From JACRCT01 sp049841135 (GTDB lineage: Bacteria > Myxococcota > Myxococcia > Myxococcales > UBA5297): a stretch of 64,000 nucleotides of DNA. Where the stretch lies: assembly GCA_049841135.1 (NCBI GenBank), contig JASGHK010000005.1, forward strand, positions 868,001-932,000, written 5' to 3'. A program made the translations under genes and the position numbers. Under the pieces are notes generated by a model. It was not told where the DNA came from, did no database searches, and saw only the letters and a list, made by a program, of their open reading frames with translations. Positions within the stretch are counted from its first letter, which is position 1. Every line of letters starts with the position of its first letter. Shown in pieces: positions 31,408-40,399 of the stretch.

Positions 31408-32280
31408 TCAGGGCGTCGCTTCAGCACCTGCGGGGCCCTGCACGACCTCCGACAGCTCCATCGACATCTGCCCCTTGCCCGAGATCGCGAGCCCCTTGGG
31501 GCCGCCGGGGGCGGGCTTGACCGCGATGGGACCCGCGAGCTTGAGCGAGTTGGGCAACGAGCTGGCGCAGCTCACCTTCAGCTCGCCCTTGAGGTCGATG
31601 GTCATCGCGACGGGGCCCTCCGCCTTGGCCATCCGCAGGGTGACGTCGAAGCGGCCCTCGTCGCCGGTGGCGCCCTTGAAGGTGACGCTCACGTTGCTGA
31701 TCTTCATGCCGTCGTCGTTGTCGCGGGAGAGCGCGTCGGTGACGGCCTTGGCCAGCTCGGGAACCTTCTGCCCCGGCGAGAGCGCGCGAGCCGGCATGGC
31801 CGCGCGCACCGGGTCGGGCTTGCCGAGAGAGCGGTGCTCCTTCTGCACCTCCGCCACCACTGCTTCGGACAGCGGCTGGCCGTCGGCGGCGGCCACGGCC
31901 GGCGGGGCGTTCTTCTGGGCCTCCACGACGAAGGTCTTGCCCGCCAGCTCGCTGGGCTTGGGCTTCTCCACCCCGTTCTCCTTGGCGACGGAGGTCTTCT
32001 CCTGCCAGGTCGTCCTCACCTTCGACGGCGCGTCGCCCTCGAGCGCCAGATACTCCTGGCTCTTCACCTCACGCTCGCTGAGGTCCATCGAGACCTCCTG
32101 CGCCTTGCCCGCGGCCTCGACCTTCATGCTCATGGTCATCTGCATCAGGCCTCGTTCCTCGACCCGCGTACCAACGGCCAGGGGCTTCCTCGAGAAGGTG
32201 GTGCCCGCGGCGAAGCCGGGGCTGGGCAACGCGAGGACTGCGGCGACCGCGGCGGCGACGACCATCGTGAGGCGCTTCAT
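31408..32280 (-). CDS. Exported uncharacterised protein
   Basis: 290 residues from ATG 32280, preceded by AAGGAG on the minus strand. Signal peptide LTMVVAAAVAAVLALPSPGFA with an Ala-x-Ala-like cleavage site. The mature part is rich in beta-strand patterns (EVKSQEYLALEGDAPSKVRTTW, GRFDVTLRMAKAEGPVAMTI) and has one Cys. It resembles periplasmic lipid- or ligand-binding beta proteins in general style only; no family recognised. Confidence 0.65.
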   Translation of the reverse strand: MKRLTMVVAAAVAAVLALPSPGFAAGTTFSRKPLAVGTRVEERGLMQMTMSMKVEAAGKAQEVSMDLSEREVKSQEYLALEGDAPSKVRTTWQEKTSVAKENGVEKPKPSELAGKTFVVEAQKNAPPAVAAADGQPLSEAVVAEVQKEHRSLGKPDPVRAAMPARALSPGQKVPELAKAVTDALSRDNDDGMKISNVSVTFKGATGDEGRFDVTLRMAKAEGPVAMTIDLKGELKVSCASSLPNSLKLAGPIAVKPAPGGPKGLAISGKGQMSMELSEVVQGPAGAEATP

Positions 32281-32621
32281 GGTGCTCCTTGCGTGGGCTG
32301 AAGAAGGGAGTGCCGGCGGGTCCGAGGGAGCTGCGGCGTTGCCGGGCTGACGCACCTTAGCCTCGGTCGCGACGCTGTTGCCATTGGCGCTCGCATTCCC
32401 ATGCTCCCGATGGCTTGGCGGCTCGCGCGGCCGGCTTCTATGGGAGGAAGTGTGGTTCAGGGACCAGAGGCTCGGGTGGCTCGGCGCTCCGGCGAGCACT
32501 GCGTCCTGCCAATCCCAGTCTTCGCCGCCGATCATCGGCGAGACCCTCTGTGCCAACGTGCGTGAGACAGCGACCCCATCCGCAATTACTGTAGGACCAC
32601 GAGGGTGGGGAGAGACGATGG

Positions 32622-33149
32622 ATGCGCAAGGTGCAGACACCGCCCGAGTCCAAGCACGGACCCGTTCCCGAGCCGGAGCCCGACGTTGGGGCGTCGCGGA
32701 GCGGAGGCGACCGAAGGGAGCCGCAGCGTAGCGGCGCCCCAACGTCGGCCGCGCCGCCCGACCCCGAGGTCCCCTCCGACCGCCCGAAGCGGCGCACGTT
32801 CACCGCGGAGTACAAGAAGCAGATCCTCGACGAGGTCGACGCCTGCTCCGAGCCCGGCCAGGTCGGCGAGCTACTGCGTCGCGAGGGCCTGTACTCATCG
32901 CACCTGGTCGACTGGCGTCGGCTGCGCGACGCCGGGGCGCTCGCCGGCCTCGAAGCCCGGAAGCGCGGCCGCAAGGCGAAGGTCGTCGACGCCCTCGCGG
33001 CGAAGGTCGCCGAGCTCGAGCGCGACAAGCGGCAACTCGAGGAGCGCCTGCGTAAGGCGGAGCTGATCATCGACGTCCAAAAAAAAGTCTCACAGCTGCT
33101 GGGGATCCCGCTGGCGACGCCCCCGGAGAAGGGAGGCGGCGAGCGATGA
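32622..33149 (+). CDS. IS3-family OrfA (helix-turn-helix transposase subunit)
   Basis: 175 residues from ATG 32622 (GGGAGAG upstream). After a Pro-rich N-terminal stretch it has the transposase_8 helix-turn-helix (RRTFTAEYKKQILDEVDAC, then GELLRREGLYSSHLVDWRR) that binds the element's ends. A leucine-zipper-like helix follows (VAELERDKRQLEERLRKAEL). The slippery A-run lies at codons for QKK near 33078. The stop overlaps the OrfB start. Confidence 0.9.
   Translation: MRKVQTPPESKHGPVPEPEPDVGASRSGGDRREPQRSGAPTSAAPPDPEVPSDRPKRRTFTAEYKKQILDEVDACSEPGQVGELLRREGLYSSHLVDWRRLRDAGALAGLEARKRGRKAKVVDALAAKVAELERDKRQLEERLRKAELIIDVQKKVSQLLGIPLATPPEKGGGER
33079..33086 (+). promoter_or_regulatory. Probable -1 programmed frameshift site of the IS
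   Basis: A run of eight A's spans the OrfA codons CAA-AAA-AAA-GTC. A one-base backward slip enters the OrfB frame, which has no stop from here to the OrfB ATG at 33146. This would give the OrfAB transposase, as known for IS3 elements. Confidence 0.75.
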
Positions 33150-34153
33150 ACGCCGTCCGCGAGCTCGCCGCCGAGGTCGGCATCGCGCCCGCGTGTGAGG
33201 CGTTCGCCGTACCCCGCGCCTCGTACTACCGCAGCCAGCGCCCGCCGCGGCCGGTCGACCCGCGGCCGGCGCCGCCGCGCGCCTTGAGCACCGACGAGCG
33301 CCAGGCCGTTCTCGACACCCTCCACAGCGAGCGCTTTGTGGACAAGGCGCCCGCCGAGGTCTGGGCCACGCTCCTCGACGAGGGCACCTACCTGTGCTCC
33401 CGGCGCACGATGTACCGCATCCTCGAGGAGGCCGAGGAGGTCCGCGAGCGCCGCAACCAACTGCGCCACCCCGAGTACAAGAAGCCCGAGCTGCTCGCCG
33501 AGGCGCCCAACCAGGTCTGGAGCTGGGACATCACGAAGCTTCTCGGCCCGGCCAAGTGGAGCTACTTCTACCTCTACGTCATCCTCGACATCTTCAGCCG
33601 CTACGTCGTCGGCTGGATGGTCGCCGAGGGCGAGTCGGCCACCCTCGCCAGCCAGCTCATCGACGAGACCTGCGCCAAGCAGCGCATCCAGCGCGGCCAG
33701 CTCACCATCCACGCCGACCGCGGCACCTCGATGAAGTCGAAGACCGTCGCGTTGCTTCTCTCAGACCTTGGCGTCACAAAGACACACAGTCGCCCGCACG
33801 TGTCCGACGACAACCCCTTCTCTGAGAGCCAGTTCCGCACCCTCAAGTACCGGCCCGACTTCCCCGAGCGCTTCGGCTGTATCGCCGACGCCCGCGCCTT
33901 CTGCCGCCCGTTCTTCCGCTGGTACAACACCGAGCATCGCCACTCTGGCATCGGCCTGCTCACGCCCGAGGCCGTCCACTACGGCCGCGCCAGCGACCTC
34001 CTGGCCGAGCGCCAGCGCGTCCTCACCGCGGCCTACTTGGCGCACCCCGAGCGCTTCGTCGGACGGCCGCCGACGCCGCCCGTTCTGCCGTCCGCCGTCT
34101 GGATCAACCCGCCGAAAACCGAGCCCGAAGAGGTGCGGGCTGCTGCTCAGTAA
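33146..34153 (+). CDS. IS3-family OrfB (DDE transposase, integrase core)
   Basis: 335 residues; ATG 33146 overlaps the OrfA stop (ATGA) in the -1 frame. It carries the HTH_21 segment (ALSTDERQAVLDTL) and the rve integrase core with the catalytic triad: Asp in QVWSWDITKLL, Asp in IHADRGTSM and Glu in DDNPFSESQFRTLKY. The tail (RWYNTEHRHSGIGLLTPE) is typical of IS3 OrfB. Frame intact, so the element may still be active when fused with OrfA. Confidence 0.95.
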   Translation: MNAVRELAAEVGIAPACEAFAVPRASYYRSQRPPRPVDPRPAPPRALSTDERQAVLDTLHSERFVDKAPAEVWATLLDEGTYLCSRRTMYRILEEAEEVRERRNQLRHPEYKKPELLAEAPNQVWSWDITKLLGPAKWSYFYLYVILDIFSRYVVGWMVAEGESATLASQLIDETCAKQRIQRGQLTIHADRGTSMKSKTVALLLSDLGVTKTHSRPHVSDDNPFSESQFRTLKYRPDFPERFGCIADARAFCRPFFRWYNTEHRHSGIGLLTPEAVHYGRASDLLAERQRVLTAAYLAHPERFVGRPPTPPVLPSAVWINPPKTEPEEVRAAAQ

Positions 34154-34391
34154 ATTCGTTCGGTCGCTGTCTCAACGGCGTTGACAACTCCCGAGACGGG
34201 CGAGGGTGAGAGTCCACGGCCCGCCCAAGGACGGGACGCCCAGTTCCCGCGTCGGCAGCCAAAGCGCGCCCGCTGGGTGGGAGGGTCTTGCGAGGGGTTC
34301 TGGGGCGTGGGGCGTCAATCCCCCATTAACCCGGTTAATGTGGCTTCAATCCCCCATCGCCTCCGCGCGCCGCGGAAGAAGAGGTGACCAC

Positions 34392-35130
34392 CTACCCGCG
34401 CGGCGCCTCCGGCTTGCGCTCGAGGCCGCGGAGCAGGAGCGCCAGCGCCTCGCGAAGCGAGCGACCGGCGTCGATCGTCTCGTCGGTGAGCTGCAGATAG
34501 GCGCCCAGGTGCGGCAGCATCTGCGCGTCGCCCATCACGGCGGTGAGGCTGTGGACGACGCCCGCCACCGCGTCCAGGTCCAGCGCCGGGTCGGTCTCGC
34601 CGCGCCGCGCCGCCGCCTCCAGCATGGCGCGCACCAGGTCGCGCATGGCCTTGGCCACCGGACGCACCAGCTTCTCGGTCAGCGACGGGTCGCCGTGATA
34701 GGCGGCGCGCGCGAACAGCCGCATCACCTCGGCCTGGTCCTTGGCCCAGTCGCAGCCGGCCTCCACGTAGGCGGTCAGGCCCTCGCGCAGCGGCAGTGAG
34801 CAGAGCGGCTCGCGCGAGGCCTCGAGCACGGAGACGAGGTAGCCGCGACAGAAGCTCCACCGCGAAGTCGACCATGCGATCGCGATCGCCGAAGTACTGG
34901 TAGAGCGAGCCGACCGAGACCTTGGCGCGCGCGGCCACTCCCTTGATGTTGACCAGCGCCGGCCCGCGCTCCGCGGCTTCGGCGAGGATGGCCTCGAGCA
35001 CCGCGTTCTGCCGCTCGGGGTCCAGCCGGCGGAAGGTGCGCGTGACGAGGCCGGCGCCCTCCAGCGTCGACACCTGGGTCGCCAGCTGCGGCCACTCGAA
35101 CTTCTGCGGACGATCGCCCGTCGCGGTCAT
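34392..35130 (-). CDS. TetR-family regulator (frameshifted)
   Basis: About 246 residues from ATG 35130. The N-terminal helix-turn-helix is typical: AILEAILAEAAERGPALVNI-like helix, then GVAARAKVSVGSLYQYFGDRDRM. The frame changes near 34845 (FAVE / FCRGYLVSVLEA). The ligand-binding part follows to 34392 (FARAAYHGDPSLTEKLV, then MLPHLGAYLQLTDE). It lies 36 bases downstream of the nitroreductase gene on the same strand, so the two probably form an operon, and it likely binds the palindrome at 36108. Confidence 0.85.
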
Positions 35131-35166
35131 GCTCCCCTTCGCCTCTTGGCCCTTCCCTCTTCTCTT

Positions 35167-36087
35167 CTAGGCAGCCTCGCCCCAGCGGCGGACCTCGCCG
35201 AAGCGCCGCCTCAGGGCCTGGTGGTAGCGCAACGCCGGGTACCCGAATATCACCACCAGCCCTGCCTCGGCCGCTGGGTCGACACCGTACTTCTTCTTCA
35301 GGTCCTTGGACTGCTTCATCACGACGCCGGGGATGCCCAGCATCGTGCTGCCCAGGCCCAGGCTCTGCGCCGCAACCATCGCGTAGGTCGCCGCGACCAC
35401 CGGATCCGCCGGGTCCGCGTAGGCGGAGGCGTGGAAGTAGAGCGCCAGCGGTGCCCCGTAGAAGAACCAGTCCACGCCCTCCGCGTCCTTCTGCTCGTAG
35501 GCCGCGGTCACGTCCTTCATGAAGCCGGTGAGGACCTCCACGGTTGCCTTGCCCACGAAGGGCCGCATCAGGAGCGAGCCCCAGCCGGTGTACATCCACT
35601 TCCAGGTCTTGAGCTTGGCGAACAGGTCGTCGCGGAAGGCCTTCACCTTCTCGCGGCCGTCAAAGACGAGCACCTTCACGTCGGAGGGCGGCAGGCCCAT
35701 CGGCGCCGTCGCGGCCGCCTCGACGATGCGGTCCACCACCTCGCGCTCGACCTCACGGGCGGCGAAGTCGCGCACGCTGCGGCGGGTGAGCAGCAGGTTC
35801 TTGAGCTGGCCGTAGTCGGCGCAGTCCTGCTTGGCGGGCATCGGCAAGACGTCGTCCGGCCCGAGGTCGCGGCCACGCACCTGGATGGCGCCGGACGGGC
35901 AGACGGCGACGCACCCTCCGCAGCCGATGCAGCCCCACCCGCGCGTCTGGTCGATGCGGACGGTCTTGCCTTCCATCGACAGCGGATAGCCGCGGCAGAC
36001 CTTGGCGCAGGCGCCGCAGCCGGTGCAGCGAGCCTGGTCGACCTCGACGTGGGCGGCCTCGTTGAAGCGTGCGGTCTTCAGCGGCAT
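35167..36087 (-). CDS. Nitroreductase with N-terminal 2[4Fe-4S] ferredoxin domain
   Basis: 306 residues. Residues ~15-75 hold two cluster motifs, CTGCGACAKVC and CIGCGGCVAVC-P. The rest is a nitroreductase fold: LLLTRRSVRDFAAREV (FMN-phosphate contact region), ATAPMGLPPSDVKVLVF, and a C-terminal AAQSLGLGSTMLGIP. Such enzymes reduce nitro- or other electron-poor compounds with electrons from ferredoxin-type clusters; the substrate is not evident. It is first in an operon with a TetR regulator, with a palindrome in its promoter, so induction by a small molecule is likely. Confidence 0.9.
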   Translation of the reverse strand: MPLKTARFNEAAHVEVDQARCTGCGACAKVCRGYPLSMEGKTVRIDQTRGWGCIGCGGCVAVCPSGAIQVRGRDLGPDDVLPMPAKQDCADYGQLKNLLLTRRSVRDFAAREVEREVVDRIVEAAATAPMGLPPSDVKVLVFDGREKVKAFRDDLFAKLKTWKWMYTGWGSLLMRPFVGKATVEVLTGFMKDVTAAYEQKDAEGVDWFFYGAPLALYFHASAYADPADPVVAATYAMVAAQSLGLGSTMLGIPGVVMKQSKDLKKKYGVDPAAEAGLVVIFGYPALRYHQALRRRFGEVRRWGEAA

Positions 36088-36107
36088 GGGACCCTCCGGG
36101 AGCGAGC

Positions 36108-36128
36108 TTATGAACTTTTAGTTCATAA
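36108..36128. promoter_or_regulatory. Palindromic operator, probably for the TetR regulator
   Basis: TTATGAAC-TTTTA-GTTCATAA is a perfect 8-bp inverted repeat with a 5-base spacer, 21 bases upstream of the nitroreductase start. Its AT-richness stands out in this GC-rich DNA. Size and position fit a TetR operator. A further half-site, gttcat, lies at 36143-36148. Confidence 0.75.
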
Positions 36129-36241
36129 TTCGTCGCCAGATGGTTCATGTCAAGCCTGCGGCAGAGTTTGCGCAGGATTCGTCCCGAAAAATACCTGCAA
36201 TTGCGGTTGCTTAGAGACCACTGCCCAGGCGAGGCGGCCTC

Positions 36242-36320
36242 CCGCGAGCCTCACCCCCTGACCTCTCCGGCTTCGCGGAGAGGGGGAACTCAAGCTCGCC
36301 CCCATAGCGAGACAGTCGCG
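36242..36320. repeat. REP-like dispersed repeat, copy A
   Basis: Starts ccgcgagcctcaccccctg, then a hairpin cctctccg-gcttcg-cggagagg-type stem, then gggggaactca...ccatagcgagacagtcgcgc. It is ~90 percent identical by eye to 42521-42604. It lies in the 449-base gap between the operator region and the next gene. No gene is visible there. Confidence 0.8.
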
Positions 36321-36536
36321 CGGATGAGCGAAGCCGCGGGTCCGAGCCCGGCACGCGTGTGACAGGAATTCACCGGGTCAGAGTACGGAGACTACGACGC
36401 TCGAACTGTGATCGAGCACCGCGCAGCCATGCCGGAAGGAGACCGGCATCTGCCCGTCCGCACTCTTATCCCGTGTCACGCCCAAGCCGAGACGAGCGCC
36501 GCGCGATCGTCCCACCGGAGCAGTGGGCGTCCAGAC

Positions 36537-39020
36537 TCAATCCCGAGCATCCGTCTGCGACGGGGGGATAAGAGGGGGGCCGTCGAGCTTGCGCAGGGTC
36601 CCGTGGTCGCCGTCGAGCTCCACCCGGTCGCCGGTCTTGAACAGGCGGGTCGCCTGCCGCAGATCGACCACCGCCGGCAGGCCGTACTCGCGGGCCACCA
36701 CCGCGCCGTGCGAGATGGAGCTGCCGACGTCGGTGGCGAGCCCGGCGATGAGCGAGAAGTAGGGCGTCCAACCGATGTCCGTCACCGGCGAGACGAGGAT
36801 CTCCCCGGGCCGCAGCTCCGCCGCCTCGGCGAGCGAGTGCGCGACGCGAGCGACGCCGGTCACCTTGCCGCGACTGACCGGCTTGCCGCGCAGCACGCCG
36901 TCCGCCTGCAGCACCTCGGTCGCGGCGCCCAGCGGCTCGGGCGAGCCGGTGAACACGTCGGGGAAGCCAAGAGTGCCCTGGTAGCCCTGCACCCGCCGGC
37001 GCGCCACGGCGAGCTCCGGCAGCTCGCCCACCTCACCGCGCGAGAGCCTGGCCAGCTCCTTCGGCGTGAGGAAGAAGACGAGGTCGGGGTCGGTCAGGCG
37101 GCCTTCCTTCACCAGCAGATCCCCGAGCCGGCGATACGCGCGCTTGAAGGCCACGACCACCTTCACCAGCAGCGACTTGGTGCGCTCGCGCCGGCGGACG
37201 CCCTTCTGCGCCATCTTGGCCAGGAAGGCGAGGCTGCCTTTGGGCGCCGGCGCCGCCGTCTGGTTCTTGCGCGCCAGCACCGCATCCGGATTGGCCAGCC
37301 GCGCCCGCAGCGCGACCTGGAGGGAGGCCACGAGCGGCAGCGGATCGGCCGCCCACTCCTTCTCGCGCAGCTCGAACTCGCGCAGGCAGTGGTGCCCGTG
37401 CTCCTCGAGCAGGTCCGCGAGCTCGCGCGCGGCGTCCTCGCCCGCCTCGGAGTTGAGCCAGCGCAGCGCGTCCTCGGGGCTCGCCTTCACGAAGCGCGCG
37501 TCGGCCTCGGGGTTCTTCCGCAGGAGCTCGACGATCCGGTCCACGGCGGCGACGACGCCGGCGCTCTCCACGTCGTGCCCGCTCACCGAAGCCAGGAGCT
37601 CCGCGACCTGCGCGTGGTGCTCCTCGGTGGGGACCTTGCCCTTGGCGAGGGTCTGCATCAGCGCCGGGCCCATGGCGCCGGACAGCGAACAGGCGACGAT
37701 GTGGCGGTCGCAGGCCTCGATCATCTTCGGGAGCTCGGCGTCGATCTCCGCGAGCTGCTCGGCCGCGGTCGGTCGCTCGGCGATGACCAGCGCCTTCGCC
37801 AGCGCCTCGAGCCGCTTCTCGTTTTTCTGGCCCGACAGGATGGTCCGCAGGTAGCGGAAGGTGTTGAAGAGCCGCACCCAGAGCGGCCGCTTGGCGCCGC
37901 TGTTCAGCTCGGGCACGACGCGACCGCAGATGGCGAGCCCCAGGTCGAGGTCGGACGCGCCGAGCACGCCGCGCGAGGTCTGCGCCATCTCGTTCAGGTT
38001 GAAGAAGATGTGGCCCATGTACTGCCGCGTGGTGCGGTAGCCCGCCGGCGGCTCAGGCTGCACACCCGTCGACCAGACCATGAACTGCACGCCGTGGTCG
38101 TTGGCGAGCCAGATGGTGGACCACGACAGCGGCGTGATGGCGCCGGGCATGCACTCTCCGATGTTGCCGGAGGTGTAGAGGTGGCCGGGCGCGACCGGCG
38201 AGTCGAACTCGTGCGGGTCCGCTGGCAGCGCGGTGATCGGCCGGGCCTGCAGCCACTGCACCCGGCCGTCGGGGCCGATGGCCCACTCCATGTCGAGCGG
38301 GATGCCGAAGTGCTCGCGGGCCTTGGCGGCGCCCTCGAAGAGTCCGCGCAGCTCGGCCTCGGAGAGCAGCGGCTCGGGACCCGAGAGATCGCGCTTCGCG
38401 ACCTCGCCCGTCGGCCCCAGCTGGTAGTGGTCGGGGCTCGCCTTGCCGGAGACGAGCGCCTCGCCGCATCCCTTCACGGCGTCGACGACCATCCGATCGC
38501 GCCGCCCGGTCATCGGGTCGGCGGTGAAGAGGACGCCGGCGCAGCGGGCCTCGACCATCGCCTGCACCACGACGCACATCCGCGTCTTCGCTCCGCCCTG
38601 GCGCTCCTGGCGGTAGGCCTCGGCGCGCTCGCTCTCGAGCGACTCGAGGCAGCGGTCGACGGCCTCGCGCAGCGCCTTCTCGCCGCGGACGTCCAGGTAG
38701 GTCGCGAACTGGCCGGCGTAGGACGCGGCAGCGCCGTCTTCGGCGAGCGCGCTCGAGCGGACCGCGACCGCGCCGCCGCCTGCGTGCTCGAAGTAGGCCT
38801 CCGCCAGGTTGGCGGGCAGGTGTCCGCGCTCGGCGCCGACGATCACGAAGCCCGGCGGGACCTCGACCCCGGCCCGCACCAGCCTGGCGAGGCCTGCAGC
38901 CTTTCCTCCCACGGCCTGGCCGGACGGGCCGATCGCCGAGAGCGGCAGACAGGCCGGTTCGCTGCCTTCGAGGGCGAAGGGCAGCGGCGTGAGGCGAGCG
39001 GAGGCGGTTGGCGTGAGCAT
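36537..39020 (-). CDS. Rifampicin phosphotransferase-like PEP/pyruvate-binding enzyme
   Basis: 827 residues, intact. The N-terminal part is a PPDK-type ATP-grasp domain (GGKAAGLARLVRAGVEVPPGF, AVRSSALAEDG, MVEARCAGVLFTADPMTG). The central ~350-700 region is the substrate-binding domain. The C-terminus is the swivelling phosphohistidine domain with the catalytic His in GSSISHGAVVAREYGLPAVV. The ATP-grasp-first order, long middle domain and length match rifampicin phosphotransferases and related antibiotic- or metabolite-phosphorylating enzymes; PEP synthase has a PEP-binding barrel at the end, missing here. The actual substrate could be other than rifampicin. Confidence 0.85.
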   Translation of the reverse strand: MLTPTASARLTPLPFALEGSEPACLPLSAIGPSGQAVGGKAAGLARLVRAGVEVPPGFVIVGAERGHLPANLAEAYFEHAGGGAVAVRSSALAEDGAAASYAGQFATYLDVRGEKALREAVDRCLESLESERAEAYRQERQGGAKTRMCVVVQAMVEARCAGVLFTADPMTGRRDRMVVDAVKGCGEALVSGKASPDHYQLGPTGEVAKRDLSGPEPLLSEAELRGLFEGAAKAREHFGIPLDMEWAIGPDGRVQWLQARPITALPADPHEFDSPVAPGHLYTSGNIGECMPGAITPLSWSTIWLANDHGVQFMVWSTGVQPEPPAGYRTTRQYMGHIFFNLNEMAQTSRGVLGASDLDLGLAICGRVVPELNSGAKRPLWVRLFNTFRYLRTILSGQKNEKRLEALAKALVIAERPTAAEQLAEIDAELPKMIEACDRHIVACSLSGAMGPALMQTLAKGKVPTEEHHAQVAELLASVSGHDVESAGVVAAVDRIVELLRKNPEADARFVKASPEDALRWLNSEAGEDAARELADLLEEHGHHCLREFELREKEWAADPLPLVASLQVALRARLANPDAVLARKNQTAAPAPKGSLAFLAKMAQKGVRRRERTKSLLVKVVVAFKRAYRRLGDLLVKEGRLTDPDLVFFLTPKELARLSRGEVGELPELAVARRRVQGYQGTLGFPDVFTGSPEPLGAATEVLQADGVLRGKPVSRGKVTGVARVAHSLAEAAELRPGEILVSPVTDIGWTPYFSLIAGLATDVGSSISHGAVVAREYGLPAVVDLRQATRLFKTGDRVELDGDHGTLRKLDGPPLIPPSQTDARD

Positions 39021-39168
39021 GGCGGCGGGACGCTAGCGCCACGTCGCCCGCGAAGTCAGGAGGCCGCCCTCACGCCACGTGCGCTTCCGCACGGCCCGCA
39101 CATGCAACGGCGCGCTGCCCCAGGAAAGGCAGCGCGCCGCAGGTCCATCCGCATGGACTTTCGAAGGT

Positions 39169-40206
39169 CTAGTAGAAGCCGGGCGCCCCGATGTTCAGGC
39201 CCTGGTAGTACTTCATGAAGTCGGCGAGCGGGAGCTTGAAGGCGCCATCGTCCTTGCCGTCGCTGCCCGGCTCGGTGCGGCCCCAGGGGTTGCGCAGCTC
39301 GACGAACTTCTGGCCGTTCTCCTCGCCGGCGCCGATGACCGAGTAGTTGTGCCACGCGTAGAGGTTCTTGCCGGCGTACATCGCCTCTTGGTCCTTGCCG
39401 TAGGTGCCGGCGGTGACCGGGACCTTGGCGTCGACGTTCTTCTTGATCGTCTGGAACATCTTGTTCTCGTCGGCGCCCTTGGTGACCTGGTAGCTCGAGC
39501 CCTTGCCGGTGACCGCCTCGAGCACGTCCGTCGAGCAGCCGCCGTTGCCGATGGCCTCGTAGCCGCCCTTCCAGGTCGCGTAGGCCTTCTCCATCAGCGA
39601 GACCCACAGCTCCTGCTGGTCGCGGCACTTGCCGTACTTGCCCGCCATGTTCGGCCCGGCCGAGGGGACGTCGCCGTCGATGCGCACGTACTCGGGCTTG
39701 GCCTTGCCGCTCCAGTCCACCTTGAAGAAGCGCACGGTGTAGCTGCCGTCGCCGTTGTCCTTGATGCAGTCCTCGATGGCCTTGGGGTTCGCCTTGGCGA
39801 TGGCCGCCAGCGAGCCGACGAAGTAGCAGTCGCCGATGGAGCCCTGGACCACGTCGTCGTAGCTGACGCCGTCCTTGAAGAGCTGGCCGCCCTCGATCTT
39901 GTTCCAGGTCAGCATGCCCTCGTGCTTGGTGAGGATCTTCGGGTCGTTGGCGACCGGGGCCTGCGGCGGAGGAGTGGGGCCGGTGGAGTTGGTGGCGGGC
40001 GTGCCGAGGAAGCTGGCCAGCGCGGTCTTGGCGTCGGCGTCGAACTTGTCGCCCTTGGTCGCGAGCAGCTTCTGCAGCTCGCTCTTCTCGGTCGCGCTGA
40101 GCTTGCCGTCCTTCTTGGCGGTGGCGATCAGGCTGTCGACTTCCGCCTTGTCGATGCGGTTGTTGAGCAGCGCCTGGTTGATCTGCTTGCCGATCTTCGT
40201 GGTCAA
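39169..40206 (-). CDS. Calpain-like (C2 family) cysteine protease
   Basis: 345 residues. The N-terminal ~85 residues are a helical region resembling a TerB- or EF-hand-like regulatory segment (NRIDKAEVDSLIATAKKDGKLS). A Pro-rich linker (GPTPPPQAP) leads to the protease domain. The catalytic residues are all there: Cys in VQGSIGDCYFVGSLAA, His in AWHNYSVIGAG and Asn in ELRNPWGRTE. The KAYATWKGGYEAIGNGG segment is also typical. No signal peptide is evident, so its location is uncertain. Bacterial calpains are uncommon; processing of other proteins is likely, target unknown. Confidence 0.9.
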   Translation of the reverse strand: MTTKIGKQINQALLNNRIDKAEVDSLIATAKKDGKLSATEKSELQKLLATKGDKFDADAKTALASFLGTPATNSTGPTPPPQAPVANDPKILTKHEGMLTWNKIEGGQLFKDGVSYDDVVQGSIGDCYFVGSLAAIAKANPKAIEDCIKDNGDGSYTVRFFKVDWSGKAKPEYVRIDGDVPSAGPNMAGKYGKCRDQQELWVSLMEKAYATWKGGYEAIGNGGCSTDVLEAVTGKGSSYQVTKGADENKMFQTIKKNVDAKVPVTAGTYGKDQEAMYAGKNLYAWHNYSVIGAGEENGQKFVELRNPWGRTEPGSDGKDDGAFKLPLADFMKYYQGLNIGAPGFY

Positions 40207-40399
40207 AGGGGCCTCCGGTCGGAGTGTTGCGGAGTTTGACCTACATTATCCGACCCGGACGCCAAGAGTTGCTTGTGCCCGCTTCATCCAGCGATTCCGG
40301 TCAGCTTGAAACTTTCCCGCCGGACGAGGCGTCTCTTGGCCTGTGGGGGGCCAATTTGTTAGAAAACTCTCAAATTGAACTCCATCCTCAGGGGGGTTT

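Larger units (their letters stand above)
32551..34186 (+). mobile_element. IS3-family insertion sequence
   Basis: About 1636 bp. The left end TGCCAACGTGCGTGAGACAG (from 32551) and the reversed right end TGTCAACGCCGTTGAGACAG (ending at 34186) are inverted repeats. They are identical over the inner gagacagcgacc and over caacg, with TG/CA tips as in IS3 elements. It holds overlapping orfA and orfB and an A8 slippery run. I see no clear target duplication (a 3-bp CTC is possible if the ends are shifted by one or two bases). Confidence 0.85.
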
